The translations under genes were made by a program, and so were the position numbers. From an uncultured Erysipelotrichaceae bacterium (GTDB lineage Bacteria; Bacillota_I; Bacilli_A; RF39; UBA660), in NCBI GenBank assembly GCA_902764145.1, contig CACWUS010000004.1:24753-88752 (forward strand): 64,000 nucleotides of DNA, written 5' to 3'. The notes below the pieces were generated by a model. It searched no databases. It saw only the letters and a list, made by a program, of their open reading frames with translations, and was not told the DNA's origin. This document shows positions 27,697 through 36,902 of this stretch, in pieces. The stretch's first letter is position 1, and each line of letters starts with the position of its first letter.

Positions 27697-28449
27697 TTAA
27701 TCTAAACATGTATTTACTTCATTTAAAAGTTCCAAAGCAAACTCATATACTTTTCGATAAAAATCTTTCTCAGATAAAACAATCATTAACTCAAGAATTA
27801 TAAAAAATCTTTTTTGTTTATTAACAATTTTTTCTATATCGTCAAATTTAATATTCATCATCTTATTAGTTATTATTTTTGATTTATATTTTTTATCTAA
27901 TGGAAATCTAAAACACATGGAAAAATCGTCATTTGAGGCATATTCTTTTATTTGTTTTAATTGTTCTACGCAATATTCATAGTAATCCGATTTAAGCCCA
28001 ATTTTAGTTAAGAAATCTTTTTCTTCTGTAAAAATATTCAAAATATCATGATTAGTTGGTATTTCTTCGTTTTTTCTTAATAAAACTGCTTTAATAACCA
28101 ATTCAGTATAATGACTAACCATAAATAAATATGAGTAAAATAAATTATTATTTTTACTATCCATCATTTTATTTCTAATAATAATTATTGCTTCAAAATA
28201 AGAATTTTTATAATCCTTAAAATAAGATGCTTTTTTATATATTTCTGCTGGATTATCAATTAATTTGAATTTTTCGTATATATTTTTAACTATTGCGCTT
28301 GTTTTAGAACCTTTAATTGAAGAAGCCTTTTCTATAACTTTATCTTCATTATAAATTTTAATCATTTCTTTTCTATAAAAGTCTTTTTCATCAATAACTT
28401 TTTCTATTTCTTTTTCAATAGATTTTATATCCTCTATTTTATTTTCCAT
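27697..28449 (-). CDS. HEPN-like helical protein
   Basis: 250 residues, all helical. The middle (LFYSYLFMVSHYTELVIKAVLLRKNEEIPTNHDILNIF) has the hallmarks of HEPN proteins: a helix with a Glu and Lys (ELVIKA), then a loop ending in an HDIL motif, and later CFRFPLD, like the RYP element of the group. No clear R-x4-6-H active site, so it might be a non-catalytic partner. AAAGGAG precedes the ATG. First gene of the transcript with AbiTii; the noncoding inverted-repeat segment lies just upstream. Confidence 0.6.
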   Translation of the reverse strand: MENKIEDIKSIEKEIEKVIDEKDFYRKEMIKIYNEDKVIEKASSIKGSKTSAIVKNIYEKFKLIDNPAEIYKKASYFKDYKNSYFEAIIIIRNKMMDSKNNNLFYSYLFMVSHYTELVIKAVLLRKNEEIPTNHDILNIFTEEKDFLTKIGLKSDYYEYCVEQLKQIKEYASNDDFSMCFRFPLDKKYKSKIITNKMMNIKFDDIEKIVNKQKRFFIILELMIVLSEKDFYRKVYEFALELLNEVNTCLD

Positions 28450-28578
28450 ACTTTTTCTCCTTTATTTGTTCAAACAATACAAATTAATGAATATTAGTAA
28501 TTAACCAAAGTTTCATAACATCGCTTGTTCTCATTCTATCAGAAATCTATTTAAACTTCAAATATGAAAATAATAAAA

Positions 28579-28850
28579 AAGTATTCAACCAAAACCCCCT
28601 GAAGCAACTTAATCGTCCTCTTCAGTCTGAAGAGCACAAGTATGCACTATTTTTATCAAATTAGTTTAATTAATGCACAAAAGTATTAATAATGATTAAA
28701 AAATGTTATTTTAGATTACCTCAACTACTATAAAAAGGACACTAGATTAAACTCAATTGAACTTTTTTGAACATAATTGTGTAGTAAATAAACTCAAATA
28801 AACAAAAATGGAGCCTTTCGGCTCCTTCAGGGGGTTTTGGTTGAATACTT
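28579..28850. repeat. 272-bp segment bounded by perfect 26-bp inverted repeats
   Basis: Bases 28579-28604 and 28825-28850 are exact reverse complements; they start with AAGTATTCAACC and end inward with CCCCCTGAAG. Between them are 220 bp without a gene, with a 7-bp-stem hairpin (CTCTTCA/TGAAGAG, 28618-28634), possible minus-strand promoter boxes (TTGTGC and GATAAA, about 28650-28680), and a terminator at the right end. A further GAATACTTC/GAAGTATTC pair overlaps the right repeat (28843-28874). No clear target-site duplication is seen. It could be an invertible promoter, a MITE, or a structured RNA. The whole 28450-28946 gap holds no gene. Confidence 0.8.
28800..28825 (-). terminator. Intrinsic terminator with GAAA tetraloop
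   Basis: Read on the minus strand, GGAGCC-GAAA-GGCTCC is followed by ATTTTTGTTT. It lies inside the inverted-repeat segment and would end transcripts coming from the nucleotidase gene at 28947. Confidence 0.75.
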
Positions 28851-28946
28851 CCATATTGTTTCGTAGAAGTATTCGATGACATATTTCTATGTCAATTTAA
28901 TTATATAATGATTATTAATTTATTGTCAATTGATAAATTAATATTT

Positions 28947-29510
28947 TTACAAATTTTGTATTTCATCATAGAGTTGATACCAATTATCTACTCTTTTTAC
29001 TTGTGTTTCTTTATTTCTATTTATATCTGAATTGAATAATATTACTTTAATACCTTCTTTACTTAATTGTTCACATGTATCTATAGCATCATCTATCATT
29101 AAATCTATATTTTCATTTTTACATGTTTCTATTTTATATGTTTGATGTGTTATTAATTTATCATAATTAATATTATTATTTTCTAAATATTCTTCACAAA
29201 ACTTTTGAGCATCTTCATAAAATTTATCACTTCTTGCAGTTATAATAAATATTTTATTCCCTTCACTTCTAAGTTTATCTATTATTTCTTTAGCACCATC
29301 TTTTATTTTTATTTTATTACCCATTTCAACTGCATGATCATTAAAGAATTTCTTTGTTATTTCATCATCTAAAAAGCCTCTAATAATGTTCTCGAAGTTT
29401 TTAATTAATCTATTATCATTACAATAAATACTATCATATTTATAACAATATTCTTTTATAACTTCACTTGAATTAGTAATTGTATCATCTATATCAATAC
29501 CTATATTCAT
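28947..29510 (-). CDS. HAD-family 5'-nucleotidase (deoxyribonucleotidase-like)
   Basis: Removes phosphate from (deoxy)nucleotides, by family. HAD motif I is IDIDDTITNS (DxDxT), motif II FIITARSD (Thr), motif III Lys in HQTYKIETCK, and motif IV LMIDDAIDTC (DD). The cap region of about 50 residues fits the short 5'(3')-deoxyribonucleotidase type. AGGTGA precedes the ATG. It lies on ordinary chromosome to the right of the inverted-repeat segment. Confidence 0.8.
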   Translation of the reverse strand: MNIGIDIDDTITNSSEVIKEYCYKYDSIYCNDNRLIKNFENIIRGFLDDEITKKFFNDHAVEMGNKIKIKDGAKEIIDKLRSEGNKIFIITARSDKFYEDAQKFCEEYLENNNINYDKLITHQTYKIETCKNENIDLMIDDAIDTCEQLSKEGIKVILFNSDINRNKETQVKRVDNWYQLYDEIQNL

Positions 29511-29547
29511 TATTCACCTCGCTATAAAATTATAACATATTATTATT

Positions 29548-30258
29548 TTATTTTTTAATTAATTTTAGTCCACTTGTAAACTCTTCATAAGTACTTACTT
29601 TTTCTCTTAATTCTCTTTCTATTTGATTTAATACTTCATATAAAACATATGATGGTTTACATTTACCATATAATATAGCTTGATTATAATATTTATTAAT
29701 ATCTTCATCTTTAAAATTATCACCACTTAATAATAAAAATAATATTGTATTAGCTAATTCTTTTATATTATGTTTATATACATCAAATGGTTCATTATAA
29801 TAATCAAATTCATAAAGATCAGTATCTATTACTTTAACACCACCATTTTCACTAAATAACATATTTTCATGGTGTAAATCATGTACTAATAAATTATAAT
29901 CTTTAGCAAACATTTTCATTTCATTTTCTATTCCATCTATACTTTTTATGCATCCTTCTATATCCATAGTAAGCATTGGTTTTGTTATAAAAAAACCATT
30001 TACTAATTTCATTAGGTATCCTACTAAGTTCTCGTCTTTTTTACTTTTTAAATATATAAAGGTAGAAGGAAACACAAAATATTCACTCTTTATTCTAGAT
30101 AATCTTCTTAATGTTTCTAATTCTGGAATATTTGTAAATTCCTTAAATACTGTCTTATTATCAGATTGATAACAAGTTCCATTTACTCCACTACCTAGTA
30201 ATTTTTCTCTGTATTTTTCTGGAACTTTTTTATATACAATATATTTTTCTTCTAACAT
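29548..30258 (-). CDS. Protein-kinase-like fold protein
   Basis: A kinase-like domain with glycine-rich start LLGSGVNGTCYQ, a Lys in TVFKEF, the catalytic loop LVHDLHHENMLF (HxDxxxxN form) and the metal-binding Asp in VIDTDLYEF. The C-terminal lobe is short. It may phosphorylate a small molecule or a protein; the substrate is unknown. The start is set at 30258 because AGGTGA lies 5 bp upstream; the track-style longer start at 30267 overlaps that site. Cotranscribed with the nucleotidase gene (gap 37 bp). Confidence 0.7.
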   Translation of the reverse strand: MLEEKYIVYKKVPEKYREKLLGSGVNGTCYQSDNKTVFKEFTNIPELETLRRLSRIKSEYFVFPSTFIYLKSKKDENLVGYLMKLVNGFFITKPMLTMDIEGCIKSIDGIENEMKMFAKDYNLLVHDLHHENMLFSENGGVKVIDTDLYEFDYYNEPFDVYKHNIKELANTILFLLLSGDNFKDEDINKYYNQAILYGKCKPSYVLYEVLNQIERELREKVSTYEEFTSGLKLIKK

Positions 30259-30378
30259 AATAATCACCTAGCAAATGATTATTCTAGCATATTATTATTT
30301 TTATGTAAATTAAAATATATGTAATTTACTTTGGGTTATTTATATGTTAAAATAATTTTGATAATAGGAGTGTATAAG

Positions 30379-31455
30379 ATGGCAAAGAATAAAAAGAATA
30401 AAGAAACTCTTAATGAAGAAAATAATAAAATTGAATTTTGTGATTTTAAACAATTTATGAAAACTTTAAAAGAAGTATCTTCAGAATCTTCTTCATTAAA
30501 AGAATTATGTGATGCTTTAGAAAGAGGAAATGATGATTTTACTTCTAGAATTGAAAATGCTAAATCATTTTTAAAAGAATGTAGACGTAATGTAGTTGCT
30601 GCATTTAGTAAATTAAATCATCATGATACTAGTCTCTTATATGATAAATTAAAAGAATTAAATAATCGTGAACTATCATATAATATTAACTTTATTGCTA
30701 ATGAGCATCAAAAAATGTTAAAAAAGAAATTATCAAATAGTAATATTACAACTACAACAAATAAAGATGAAAATCACAAATCAAAAAAAGAAAAACAAGA
30801 AAACATTCCTACTGTTAAAATGAGTTCTGACTTTGTAAAAGGTTTAAGTGTAATAGATTATATTGATTATAATTTTGAAACTAATATTATTGAACGTTTT
30901 ACTCAAGAAATGAAGAATATTGATACTGATAATTTATCTGAATATATTGAAAAAACTAATAGATTAATAGATAGGGTATTATTTGAAACTTATTTTAAGG
31001 ATAAAGAATCTGTTGTTAGAGGAGTTAAAAATCATTTTGGATTAGAATTTTCTATTATCAAAAGAGATGATGAAATATTAAATGAAATAATATCTGATGA
31101 GTTAAGATTTTATCAACAAAAAAGAATCGTTGATAAATTAGATAATATGGATACAACATATTTAGGAACTTCTAAAAGAATTTCTAAAGATATAAATCCA
31201 AATAGTGATAATATAACAGTTACTTTTGAAGAATTATATACTTCAAGTATTCCTCACTATGCATTCTTACAAAAAGAATTTGATAATAAGTTTATTATAA
31301 GAAGTGCTAGTCAAGAAGTTATTAAAGATGATTATGTAGCTAAACACTTAGCAGGTGCTTCATTCTTAGCTTTTCCTGCAAATGTATTAATTGCTAAAGA
31401 TGAAAATGATGATTTTGTAGCTTATTCAAATCAAATTAATAGATTTAAATTTTAG
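30379..31455 (+). CDS. Cytoplasmic protein, unknown
   Basis: 358 residues from ATG at 30379 (TAGGAG 8 bp upstream). It begins with a lysine-rich disordered tail (MAKNKKNKET), then two helical regions separated by a polar linker (about 115-145), and a mixed C-terminal domain (TVTFEELYTSSIPHYAFLQ, YVAKHLAGASFLAFPANVLIA). No motif recognised. It has its own terminator, shared with the convergent ABC permease gene. Confidence 0.65.
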   Translation: MAKNKKNKETLNEENNKIEFCDFKQFMKTLKEVSSESSSLKELCDALERGNDDFTSRIENAKSFLKECRRNVVAAFSKLNHHDTSLLYDKLKELNNRELSYNINFIANEHQKMLKKKLSNSNITTTTNKDENHKSKKEKQENIPTVKMSSDFVKGLSVIDYIDYNFETNIIERFTQEMKNIDTDNLSEYIEKTNRLIDRVLFETYFKDKESVVRGVKNHFGLEFSIIKRDDEILNEIISDELRFYQQKRIVDKLDNMDTTYLGTSKRISKDINPNSDNITVTFEELYTSSIPHYAFLQKEFDNKFIIRSASQEVIKDDYVAKHLAGASFLAFPANVLIAKDENDDFVAYSNQINRFKF

Positions 31456-31460
31456 TAATT

Positions 31461-31491
31461 AAAAAGGATATTTTTATTAAATATCCTTTTT
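31461..31491. terminator. Bidirectional intrinsic terminator
   Basis: Perfect 13-bp stem AAAAAGGATATTT/AAATATCCTTTTT between convergent genes, with T runs on both sides. Confidence 0.85.
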
Positions 31492-32845
31492 ATTTTGCTT
31501 TTAATGCTTTATATATTTTCTTCCATAAATTACTTGAAGAATAATTAAGTATACCTACTTTATATACTTTAAGACCATATTTATAAAGTAATACGCATAC
31601 TACAGCTAGTAAAAGTATTGATACTATTAGACCAACTATGGTTATTTCTCCTAATGTATACATTACAGGAGCTAATATTCCAGAAATAAATGGAACATAT
31701 GCCATTACATTAATAAATGTTGAACCTCTAAATAATGATGCATATATAGCAAGGAAATAACCCAACATTAGAAATACCATTACTGGTGTTTGTATTTGAT
31801 TATAATCTTCCATACTTGTTGTAATACTTGCTAGTATTCCTGTTAATAATGAATAAGCAAGGAAACTAAGTAGTATTAATACTATAAATAGTGGAATTCC
31901 CATAACTAGTTTTGATGCTATATCACTTTGTAAGAATAAATTAATATATTCATTTATTTTGCCAACGCTTTCTGGATTTGATGCTACCACATTATTTACA
32001 GAACTCATTAGTCCACCTGAAGTAAATACTCTGATAATTGATCCTATTAGTGCATAAAGTAATAATAATGCTCCTTGTACTATTGCAAAAACATTTGATG
32101 AAATTAATTTAGACATAAAGTGTACTTCTGGACTTACGCTAGAAATAATGATTTCCATACTTCTTGAAGTCTTCTCTTCATTAATTTCAGCGCCTATCAT
32201 TTGTACTATTAATACTATAAGTAAGAAGAATGGAATGATGAATACTATTGTAACTATACTTCCTATTAGTTCCATGAATTCTTCATCTTCTTTAACATCT
32301 TCACTAAGTATTACTCTATTAACTTCAACACCTTTATATACTTCATCTAATGTACTTTGATCAATACTAGCTAGTTTTAATGCTGCATTTGCCTTAGTAG
32401 TATTTACAGCATTAAGTAAGTTTTGATATAAAACACCATCAATATATTCATAAGAAATAAATTCTACATCGAAGACTTTTTCAAAACTAACATCTTCTAT
32501 TTCTTTAAAATATACAATAATATCTTTTGTTTCTTCTTTAGTAATATTTTCTTTTAATTCATCTAAAGTTTTATCAGTTTCAACCACTTCAGCGTTATAA
32601 TTTTCAAGTACATCTAAATAACTATTTGACATTATATTTTTAAAATCACTATATACACCAACTTCATCAACTACATATATTTTTACAAGTTCATTGAAGT
32701 CTCCACCAAAGAATTTGACAATTGAGTCTAAGTTTATTACGCCAATTATTATTATACAAAGAATTAAATTAATTATTTTAAATGCTTTAGTATTAATTTT
32801 TTTCTTGATACTTTCTCTTGTTAAAAAACTAAATTTATTCTTCAT
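31490..32845 (-). CDS. ABC-2 type exporter permease (NatB/YhaP-like)
   Basis: Membrane part of an ABC exporter. A first membrane segment at about 20-40, a large extracellular domain (about 60-180), then a cluster of five to six segments (about 190-445), which is the ABC-2 layout of NatB. GAEINEEKTSRSMEIIISSVSPEVHFMSKLI is the conserved cytoplasmic coupling loop. The start is set at 32845 (ATG after AGGTGA), overlapping the ATPase gene by 11 bp. Substrate unknown; NatAB relatives export sodium or act in antibiotic resistance. Confidence 0.88.
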   Translation of the reverse strand: MKNKFSFLTRESIKKKINTKAFKIINLILCIIIIGVINLDSIVKFFGGDFNELVKIYVVDEVGVYSDFKNIMSNSYLDVLENYNAEVVETDKTLDELKENITKEETKDIIVYFKEIEDVSFEKVFDVEFISYEYIDGVLYQNLLNAVNTTKANAALKLASIDQSTLDEVYKGVEVNRVILSEDVKEDEEFMELIGSIVTIVFIIPFFLLIVLIVQMIGAEINEEKTSRSMEIIISSVSPEVHFMSKLISSNVFAIVQGALLLLYALIGSIIRVFTSGGLMSSVNNVVASNPESVGKINEYINLFLQSDIASKLVMGIPLFIVLILLSFLAYSLLTGILASITTSMEDYNQIQTPVMVFLMLGYFLAIYASLFRGSTFINVMAYVPFISGILAPVMYTLGEITIVGLIVSILLLAVVCVLLYKYGLKVYKVGILNYSSSNLWKKIYKALKAK

Positions 32846-33734
32846 ATGATTCACCTACTTTATCTATAAATATTTCATTAAGTGTTGGTTCTTCAACAAC
32901 AAACTTAGTTACAGAGTCACATTTAGATAGTTTTTTAAATATACTACTAACATATTTAATATCTTCTATTTTAATGGTATATTCATCTTTATTCTTTTCT
33001 AAACTTACTACTCCTTTAGTTTTCTTAATTTCTTCTTCATCTAAATCAGCTATTACTTTAATATTTTTACGTCTATAATCCGATTTTATCTTAGCTAGTT
33101 TTCCTTCAAGAACTACAGAACCTTTTACTAAAATAATCAATGAATCACAAAAATATTCTATATGTTCCATCATATGTGATGAAAATATAATAATTGTTTT
33201 TTCTTTTTTTAGTCTTAATATTACTTTCTTAAATAATTCTACATTTATTGGATCAAGACCGCTAAATGGTTCATCTAGTATTAATAATGTTGGTTTATGA
33301 ATGACGCTTAATATAAATTGTATTTTTTGTTGATTACCTTTAGATAATTCTTTAATTTTTTTATTTTTATACTCTTCAATATTAAATTCTTTTAAATATT
33401 CATCTAATCTTTTTTCTACTTCTCTTTCACTTAGACCTTTAAGCACACCGTAATATATTGCTTGTTCTAATACAGTTTTTGTCGGTAACAAACTTCTTTC
33501 TTCTGTTAAAAACCCTATTTGATCAGTGACACTATAATCTATTTTTTTACCATCTAATGTAATATTACCTTCTGTTATATCAAGAAGTCCCATAATCATT
33601 CTAAATGTTGTTGTTTTCCCAGCACCATTTACTCCTAGAAGTCCAAATATTTCCCCTTCTTTAATTTCAAATGATACATCATTTACTGCTCTAAAATTTT
33701 CATAATATTTTGTTACATGTTCAACTTTTAACAT
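32835..33734 (-). CDS. ABC exporter ATP-binding protein (NatA/YhaQ-like)
   Basis: Walker A LLGVNGAGKTTTF, signature LSKGNQQKIQFI, Walker B LLILDEPFSGLDPIN and switch His in IFSSHMMEHIE are all intact. The C-terminal extension of about 85 residues is the NatA-type regulatory domain. It powers the permease encoded directly downstream and overlaps the pduL gene by 7 bp, so the three are one transcript. Confidence 0.92.
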   Translation of the reverse strand: MLKVEHVTKYYENFRAVNDVSFEIKEGEIFGLLGVNGAGKTTTFRMIMGLLDITEGNITLDGKKIDYSVTDQIGFLTEERSLLPTKTVLEQAIYYGVLKGLSEREVEKRLDEYLKEFNIEEYKNKKIKELSKGNQQKIQFILSVIHKPTLLILDEPFSGLDPINVELFKKVILRLKKEKTIIIFSSHMMEHIEYFCDSLIILVKGSVVLEGKLAKIKSDYRRKNIKVIADLDEEEIKKTKGVVSLEKNKDEYTIKIEDIKYVSSIFKKLSKCDSVTKFVVEEPTLNEIFIDKVGESYEE

Positions 33735-34285
33735 ATTTTCACACTCATTCCCGTTTCTATTCCAAGCTTTTCTGCTTCATCTTTATTCATATGAAGTTCT
33801 AATTTACAAGTTTCATCTGACTTTATATGAACATCTCCTAATACTACTCCATTTTCATATTCAACTGTAACAGTATCTCCTTTATTTACATTAAATGTAA
33901 TCAAATCTTCTGCACTCATATGTATATGTCTATCTGCTACAATAGTACTTTCTACTGCATGATATCTTCCATTAGGTCCTATTATATCTACTGTTTCGCT
34001 ACCAGATAGGTCTCCACTAGTTCTAATCGGAGCATTAATGCCAAAAAATTCATTGTCTTTTTCTAATAGTTCAACTTGTGTATATTTTCTACAAGGTCCA
34101 ATTATTCTAATATGTTCTAGAGTCTTACCATTTTTTTCTATTGTAACAGTTTCTTCACATGCAAATTGTCCTATTTGAACTAAATCACGTTTATTAGTAA
34201 GTTCATAGTTTTTACCAAATAATACTTCTAATGCTTGTTTAGTTAAATGAACATGATGGTTAGAAACACCTACTTTAATATCCAT
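33728..34285 (-). CDS. pduL: Phosphate propanoyltransferase PduL
   Basis: Moves the acyl group between CoA and phosphate (acetyl- or propionyl-phosphate formation). Two PduL domains each carry a metal-binding His motif: VGVSNHHVHLT near the N-terminus and VADRHIHMS in the middle; RIIGPCRKYTQVELL and GPNGRYHAVESTIV are the paired loops. No N-terminal microcompartment targeting peptide, and no other microcompartment genes nearby, so it is probably the free housekeeping form that replaces Pta. AGGAGG precedes the ATG. Confidence 0.92.
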   Translation of the reverse strand: MDIKVGVSNHHVHLTKQALEVLFGKNYELTNKRDLVQIGQFACEETVTIEKNGKTLEHIRIIGPCRKYTQVELLEKDNEFFGINAPIRTSGDLSGSETVDIIGPNGRYHAVESTIVADRHIHMSAEDLITFNVNKGDTVTVEYENGVVLGDVHIKSDETCKLELHMNKDEAEKLGIETGMSVKIC

Positions 34286-34401
34286 AAATCCTCCTATTAT
34301 CTAGTAATATTATAATATATTTGTATTAAAAATAAAACACACTTATAGTTGATTATCACATTTTTTCACTTAATTCATTTAATAATATAGAGGTGAATAA
34401 T

Positions 34402-34737
34402 ATGAATGGAAGTTACTATAAATCTCCAGTTTTTATTAATGATTTAGAAAGAGATACATATAAACCACAGAATGATAATTATTATAGTCCTAACTATAAT
34501 TCAGAACAAAGTTATATTGAAAATATATTAAGAAATAATATAGGTAAAAAAGTAAGAGTTCATGCATCTTTTAGTGATTCTAATGAATGGAGAGATAGAG
34601 TATTTAGTGGAATAATAGAGCATGCTGGTAGAGATAACTTAGTTATAAATGATATTGATAATGGTAAATATTATTTAATATTGATGATTTATTTAGATTT
34701 TGTTGAGTTTAATGAAGAAATTACATATGCTAAATAA
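34402..34737 (+). CDS. gerQ: GerQ-family spore coat protein homologue
   Basis: From YIENILRNNIGKKVRVHASFSDSNEWRDRVFSGIIEHAGRDNLVI to YYLILMIYLDFVEFNEEI, the C-terminal ~80 residues follow GerQ closely, including the AGRD and YLDYVTFDEEI parts. In Bacillus, GerQ is crosslinked into the spore coat and is needed for germination. The N-terminus is shorter than usual and Tyr/Asn-rich. Start set at 34402 (GAGGTGA upstream). Alone it does not prove spore formation. Confidence 0.85.
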   Translation: MNGSYYKSPVFINDLERDTYKPQNDNYYSPNYNSEQSYIENILRNNIGKKVRVHASFSDSNEWRDRVFSGIIEHAGRDNLVINDIDNGKYYLILMIYLDFVEFNEEITYAK

Positions 34738-34783
34738 CTTTAAAAATTTTAATTTTTTTGATATAATTAGTTAAGGTGATAAC

Positions 34784-35341
34784 ATGACTAAAACAAACAT
34801 AGTATTACTGGTTATTGAAATAATTTTAGTTTTTGTGTTTTTATGTTTAATATTGTATAGATATTCTAAGGAAAAATTAGATAATAATTTAAGAAAGTTA
34901 AATGATTCTGAAGAAGATTGTATAAATTGTTTAAAAAGTAAGTATGATATGTTACTTGAAATGATAAAGATTATTGAAACTAAATATAAAGTTGAAAGTA
35001 AAGCATTTGATGAAGCTAAAAAAGTTACAATAGATTCAGTAAATTCATTTAAAAATGAAAAATTATTAAATAAATGTTATAAAGAAATAATTCAAGTAAA
35101 AGAAGACAATAAAAAGATAAAAGAAACTAAAAATTTCAAAGAATTAATAACTAATTATAATCAAAATGAATTAAAAATAATATCAACTAGAACATATCAT
35201 AATAAATATACATTAATATATAATAATTTAATAAAGAAATTTCCATATAATATAATATCTAAATTTAAAAAATATAAGATTAAAACTCTTATAGATGGAA
35301 AAGAAATAAATAATAACTTTAATAATGATTTAGAAGTGTAA
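34784..35341 (+). CDS. LemA-like membrane-anchored protein
   Basis: One N-terminal membrane segment (IVLLVIEIILVFVFLCLILYRY), then a helical body with the LemA ending YNNLIKKFPYNIISKFKKYK. Divergent from typical LemA: the segment after the anchor lacks the usual YNxLV start. AGGTGA precedes the ATG. The role of LemA proteins is unsettled. Its last codons form the 5' arm of the terminator. Confidence 0.7.
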   Translation: MTKTNIVLLVIEIILVFVFLCLILYRYSKEKLDNNLRKLNDSEEDCINCLKSKYDMLLEMIKIIETKYKVESKAFDEAKKVTIDSVNSFKNEKLLNKCYKEIIQVKEDNKKIKETKNFKELITNYNQNELKIISTRTYHNKYTLIYNNLIKKFPYNIISKFKKYKIKTLIDGKEINNNFNNDLEV

Positions 35342-35354
35342 AACACTTCTTTTT
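35332..35354 (+). terminator. Intrinsic terminator
   Basis: Stem AGAAGTG/CACTTCT followed by T5; overlaps the end of the LemA-like gene. Confidence 0.7.
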
Positions 35355-35371
35355 AAATCGAAAGGATAACT

Positions 35372-36250
35372 ATGCCAAACTATAAAACTCATTCAATTCA
35401 TTCAGATAAAGTTTTTCCATATATAAATAAAAGAATATATATTGATAAAGAAAAACTAAAAATTTTTTCATTTGGGCCAGATCCTCTAGTTTTTAGTGAT
35501 GTTAAAACATTTAATCTTCAACATAATAAAAACTCTAAATTGTTTTTTGAGTGTCTTATTAAAACAATTAGACTATGCAAATATCAATATAATGATGAAA
35601 TTATCGCTTTTTTATATGGTCAATTAGAACATTTCATATTAGATTCAACATTTCATCCTTATATTTTTTATACTACTTCTGGAATGCAAAGAAAATATTT
35701 AACAGATCAACATTTAAACTTTGAATTATGGCTAGATGATTATTTTATCCAAAAATATAATATTCAAGATAAAAATTATTATAAAAAATTTAGTGCTAGT
35801 ATGGAATTAAAATCTCTAGTAGATTATGTATATAAAAGTGTATATAATTGCTATTATGCTAGAAGAAAATATGAATTTGGAACAGATATTTTATTACTAT
35901 TCGAAAATACAAGGATTAATGATAAAGTAATACCAGAAATATCTAAAAAATTAGGTATTGGTGATATTTCTTATAATGAAATCGAGAGAATTTATCCTTT
36001 TTTAAATAAAGATAGAGATGTATGGTATAATCCTTTTTCACTTGAAGATTATCATGAATCTATAAATGAAATATGGAATAAATCAGTAGAATTATATTTA
36101 GAAGTTATTGAAGATGTTAATGCATATCTTTATGATAATAAGGAATTAAAAAGCAGTATCTTAGATAAAGATTTATCATATGATACTGGCTTACCTTCAG
36201 ATATACCAAAAAAATTACTTGTATCAAAAAGAATTAGTAAGGAAGTTTAA
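35372..36250 (+). CDS. Zinc-dependent phospholipase C-like protein
   Basis: The start (YKTHSIHSDKVF, with a His in TH), FSFGPDPLVF, and the metal-binding FLYGQLEHFILDSTFHPYIFY (Gly-x2-xHxxxDxxxHP) fit the zinc-dependent phospholipase C family (PF00882). A further DQHLNFELWLDDYF supplies His and Asp. There is no signal peptide, unlike the secreted phospholipases, so it is probably intracellular and its substrate uncertain. Its last 17 bp overlap the end of the convergent ung gene. Confidence 0.78.
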   Translation: MPNYKTHSIHSDKVFPYINKRIYIDKEKLKIFSFGPDPLVFSDVKTFNLQHNKNSKLFFECLIKTIRLCKYQYNDEIIAFLYGQLEHFILDSTFHPYIFYTTSGMQRKYLTDQHLNFELWLDDYFIQKYNIQDKNYYKKFSASMELKSLVDYVYKSVYNCYYARRKYEFGTDILLLFENTRINDKVIPEISKKLGIGDISYNEIERIYPFLNKDRDVWYNPFSLEDYHESINEIWNKSVELYLEVIEDVNAYLYDNKELKSSILDKDLSYDTGLPSDIPKKLLVSKRISKEV

Positions 36251-36899
36251 AATTAACTTCTTTTATATTATTCTTTTTTAAAAATTCATTTGCTTTTGAA
36301 AATGGTTTACTTCCAAAAAAACCATTCCTAGCAGAAAATGGACTTGGATGAGGACTTTCAATTATTAAATGTTTAGGATTTGTTATATATTTTTTCTTTT
36401 CTCTTGCAAAATTACCCCATAATATAAAAACTACTGGTTCTTCTTTTAAATTCAATAATTTTATTATATGATCTGTAAGCAGTTGCCATCCTAAGTCTTT
36501 ATGAGAAGCTGGTTCATCTTTTCTAACACTAAGTACACTATTTAATAAAAGCACTCCTTCTTTTGCCCATGGTGTTAAATCACCATACTTACTTGGTTCT
36601 ATTTTTAAATTATCATATAGTTCTTTATAAATATTTTGTAAACTTGGAGGTATTTTTACCCCTTTTTGTACACTAAATGAAAGCCCATGAGCTTCTCCTT
36701 CTCCGTGGTAAGGATCTTGTCCTAAAATTACTATTTTAGTATTTTTATATGAAGTATTTTTTAATGCATTAAAAATATTATCATAACTAGGATAACATAT
36801 ATGAGTATCATATTCTTTCTTAACATTAGACATGAATTTTTTAAATCCCTCACTATTCCACACACTCTTTAAAACAATATCCCAATCATTACCTATCAT
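36234..36899 (-). CDS. ung: Uracil-DNA glycosylase, family 1
   Basis: Removes uracil from DNA at the start of base excision repair. Catalytic Asp in GQDPYHG, the PSLQNIYKEL segment, LLLNSVLSVR, the uracil-binding Asn/His region (FILWGNFA), and the leucine-loop HPSPFSARNGFFGSKPFS are all present. 221 aa is the usual length. AGGAAGTG precedes the ATG. It lies 3 bp from the AGCS transporter gene and may be cotranscribed with it. Confidence 0.97.
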   Translation of the reverse strand: MIGNDWDIVLKSVWNSEGFKKFMSNVKKEYDTHICYPSYDNIFNALKNTSYKNTKIVILGQDPYHGEGEAHGLSFSVQKGVKIPPSLQNIYKELYDNLKIEPSKYGDLTPWAKEGVLLLNSVLSVRKDEPASHKDLGWQLLTDHIIKLLNLKEEPVVFILWGNFAREKKKYITNPKHLIIESPHPSPFSARNGFFGSKPFSKANEFLKKNNIKEVNFKLPY

Positions 36900-36902
36900 A
36901 TG

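Noticed and set aside
28579..28850. Insertion sequence end or IS fragment
   Set aside because: No transposase fragment in any frame and no clear target-site duplication. MITE remains possible and is listed as an alternative in the finding.
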